DNA from: an uncultured Peptostreptococcaceae bacterium
GTDB taxonomy: Bacteria > Bacillota > Clostridia > Tissierellales > Peptoniphilaceae
Assembly: GCA_945910665.1 (NCBI GenBank)
Contig: CAMDZK010000088.1
Span: forward strand, 1 to 5,668
Reading direction: 5' to 3'
Length of the DNA: 5,668 nucleotides
Shown here: one piece after another, positions 5,616-5,668 of the stretch
Numbering within the stretch: the stretch's first letter is position 1
Layout of the letters: the number at the start of each line of letters is the position of its first letter
Made by a program: the position numbers and the translations under genes
The notes under the pieces: model-generated
The model's input: only the letters and a program-made list of their open reading frames with translations
What the model was told of the DNA's origin: nothing
Databases searched by the model: none

Positions 5616-5668
5616 CAGAGTGTAGACAAACCCTAAATGTAGAGAAGTCGATCAGCTGGAGCTTCCTT

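Noticed and set aside
1..5668. CRISPR array, tRNA, rRNA, insertion sequence or riboswitch
   Set aside because: I saw no regularly spaced repeats, no tRNA-like cloverleaf, no transposase and no long structured leader. The noncoding gaps are all about 100 bases or shorter.

Overview
The window suggests a low-to-moderate GC member of the Bacillota, most likely a clostridium-like anaerobe. Every gene has a strong purine-rich Shine-Dalgarno site. The histidine kinase and response regulator are of the Gram-positive PhoP/PhoR type, and the promoters look like A+T-rich SigA-type elements. No marker in the window fixes the genus. All seven supported genes lie on the + strand, and no reverse-strand gene is convincing.

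Left block (1-3400): the 3' end of a phosphate-uptake operon. The first seven bases fit the last codons of pstB. They are followed by phoU, a PhoP/PhoB-type response regulator, a short PhoR-type sensor kinase, and xth (exonuclease III/AP endonuclease). Gaps between these genes are 0-12 bp, and several Shine-Dalgarno sites overlap the upstream stop codon, so they look translationally coupled. PhoU and PhoR/PhoP sense and relay phosphate status through the Pst transporter. The DNA-repair gene xth appears to ride at the end of the same transcript. The block closes with a clear intrinsic terminator.

Right block (3399-5668): a small redox cassette made of a Rieske-type non-heme iron oxygenase, a MarR-family regulator and a flavodoxin-fold NAD(P)H-dependent FMN reductase-like protein. 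The oxygenase has its own promoter, whose -35 sits in the T-tract of the upstream terminator. The gap before marR has no terminator and holds two inverted repeats over the probable promoter(s), the natural place for MarR autoregulation. The reductase follows marR by 46 bp and is probably co-transcribed with it. The cassette's substrate and inducer cannot be read from the sequence. The most interesting question is what an oxygenase with intact iron-binding motifs and no dedicated reductase partner does here, and whether the MarR protein controls all three genes.

The last 77 bases hold a GC-rich hairpin without a T-tract and otherwise nothing I can assign.
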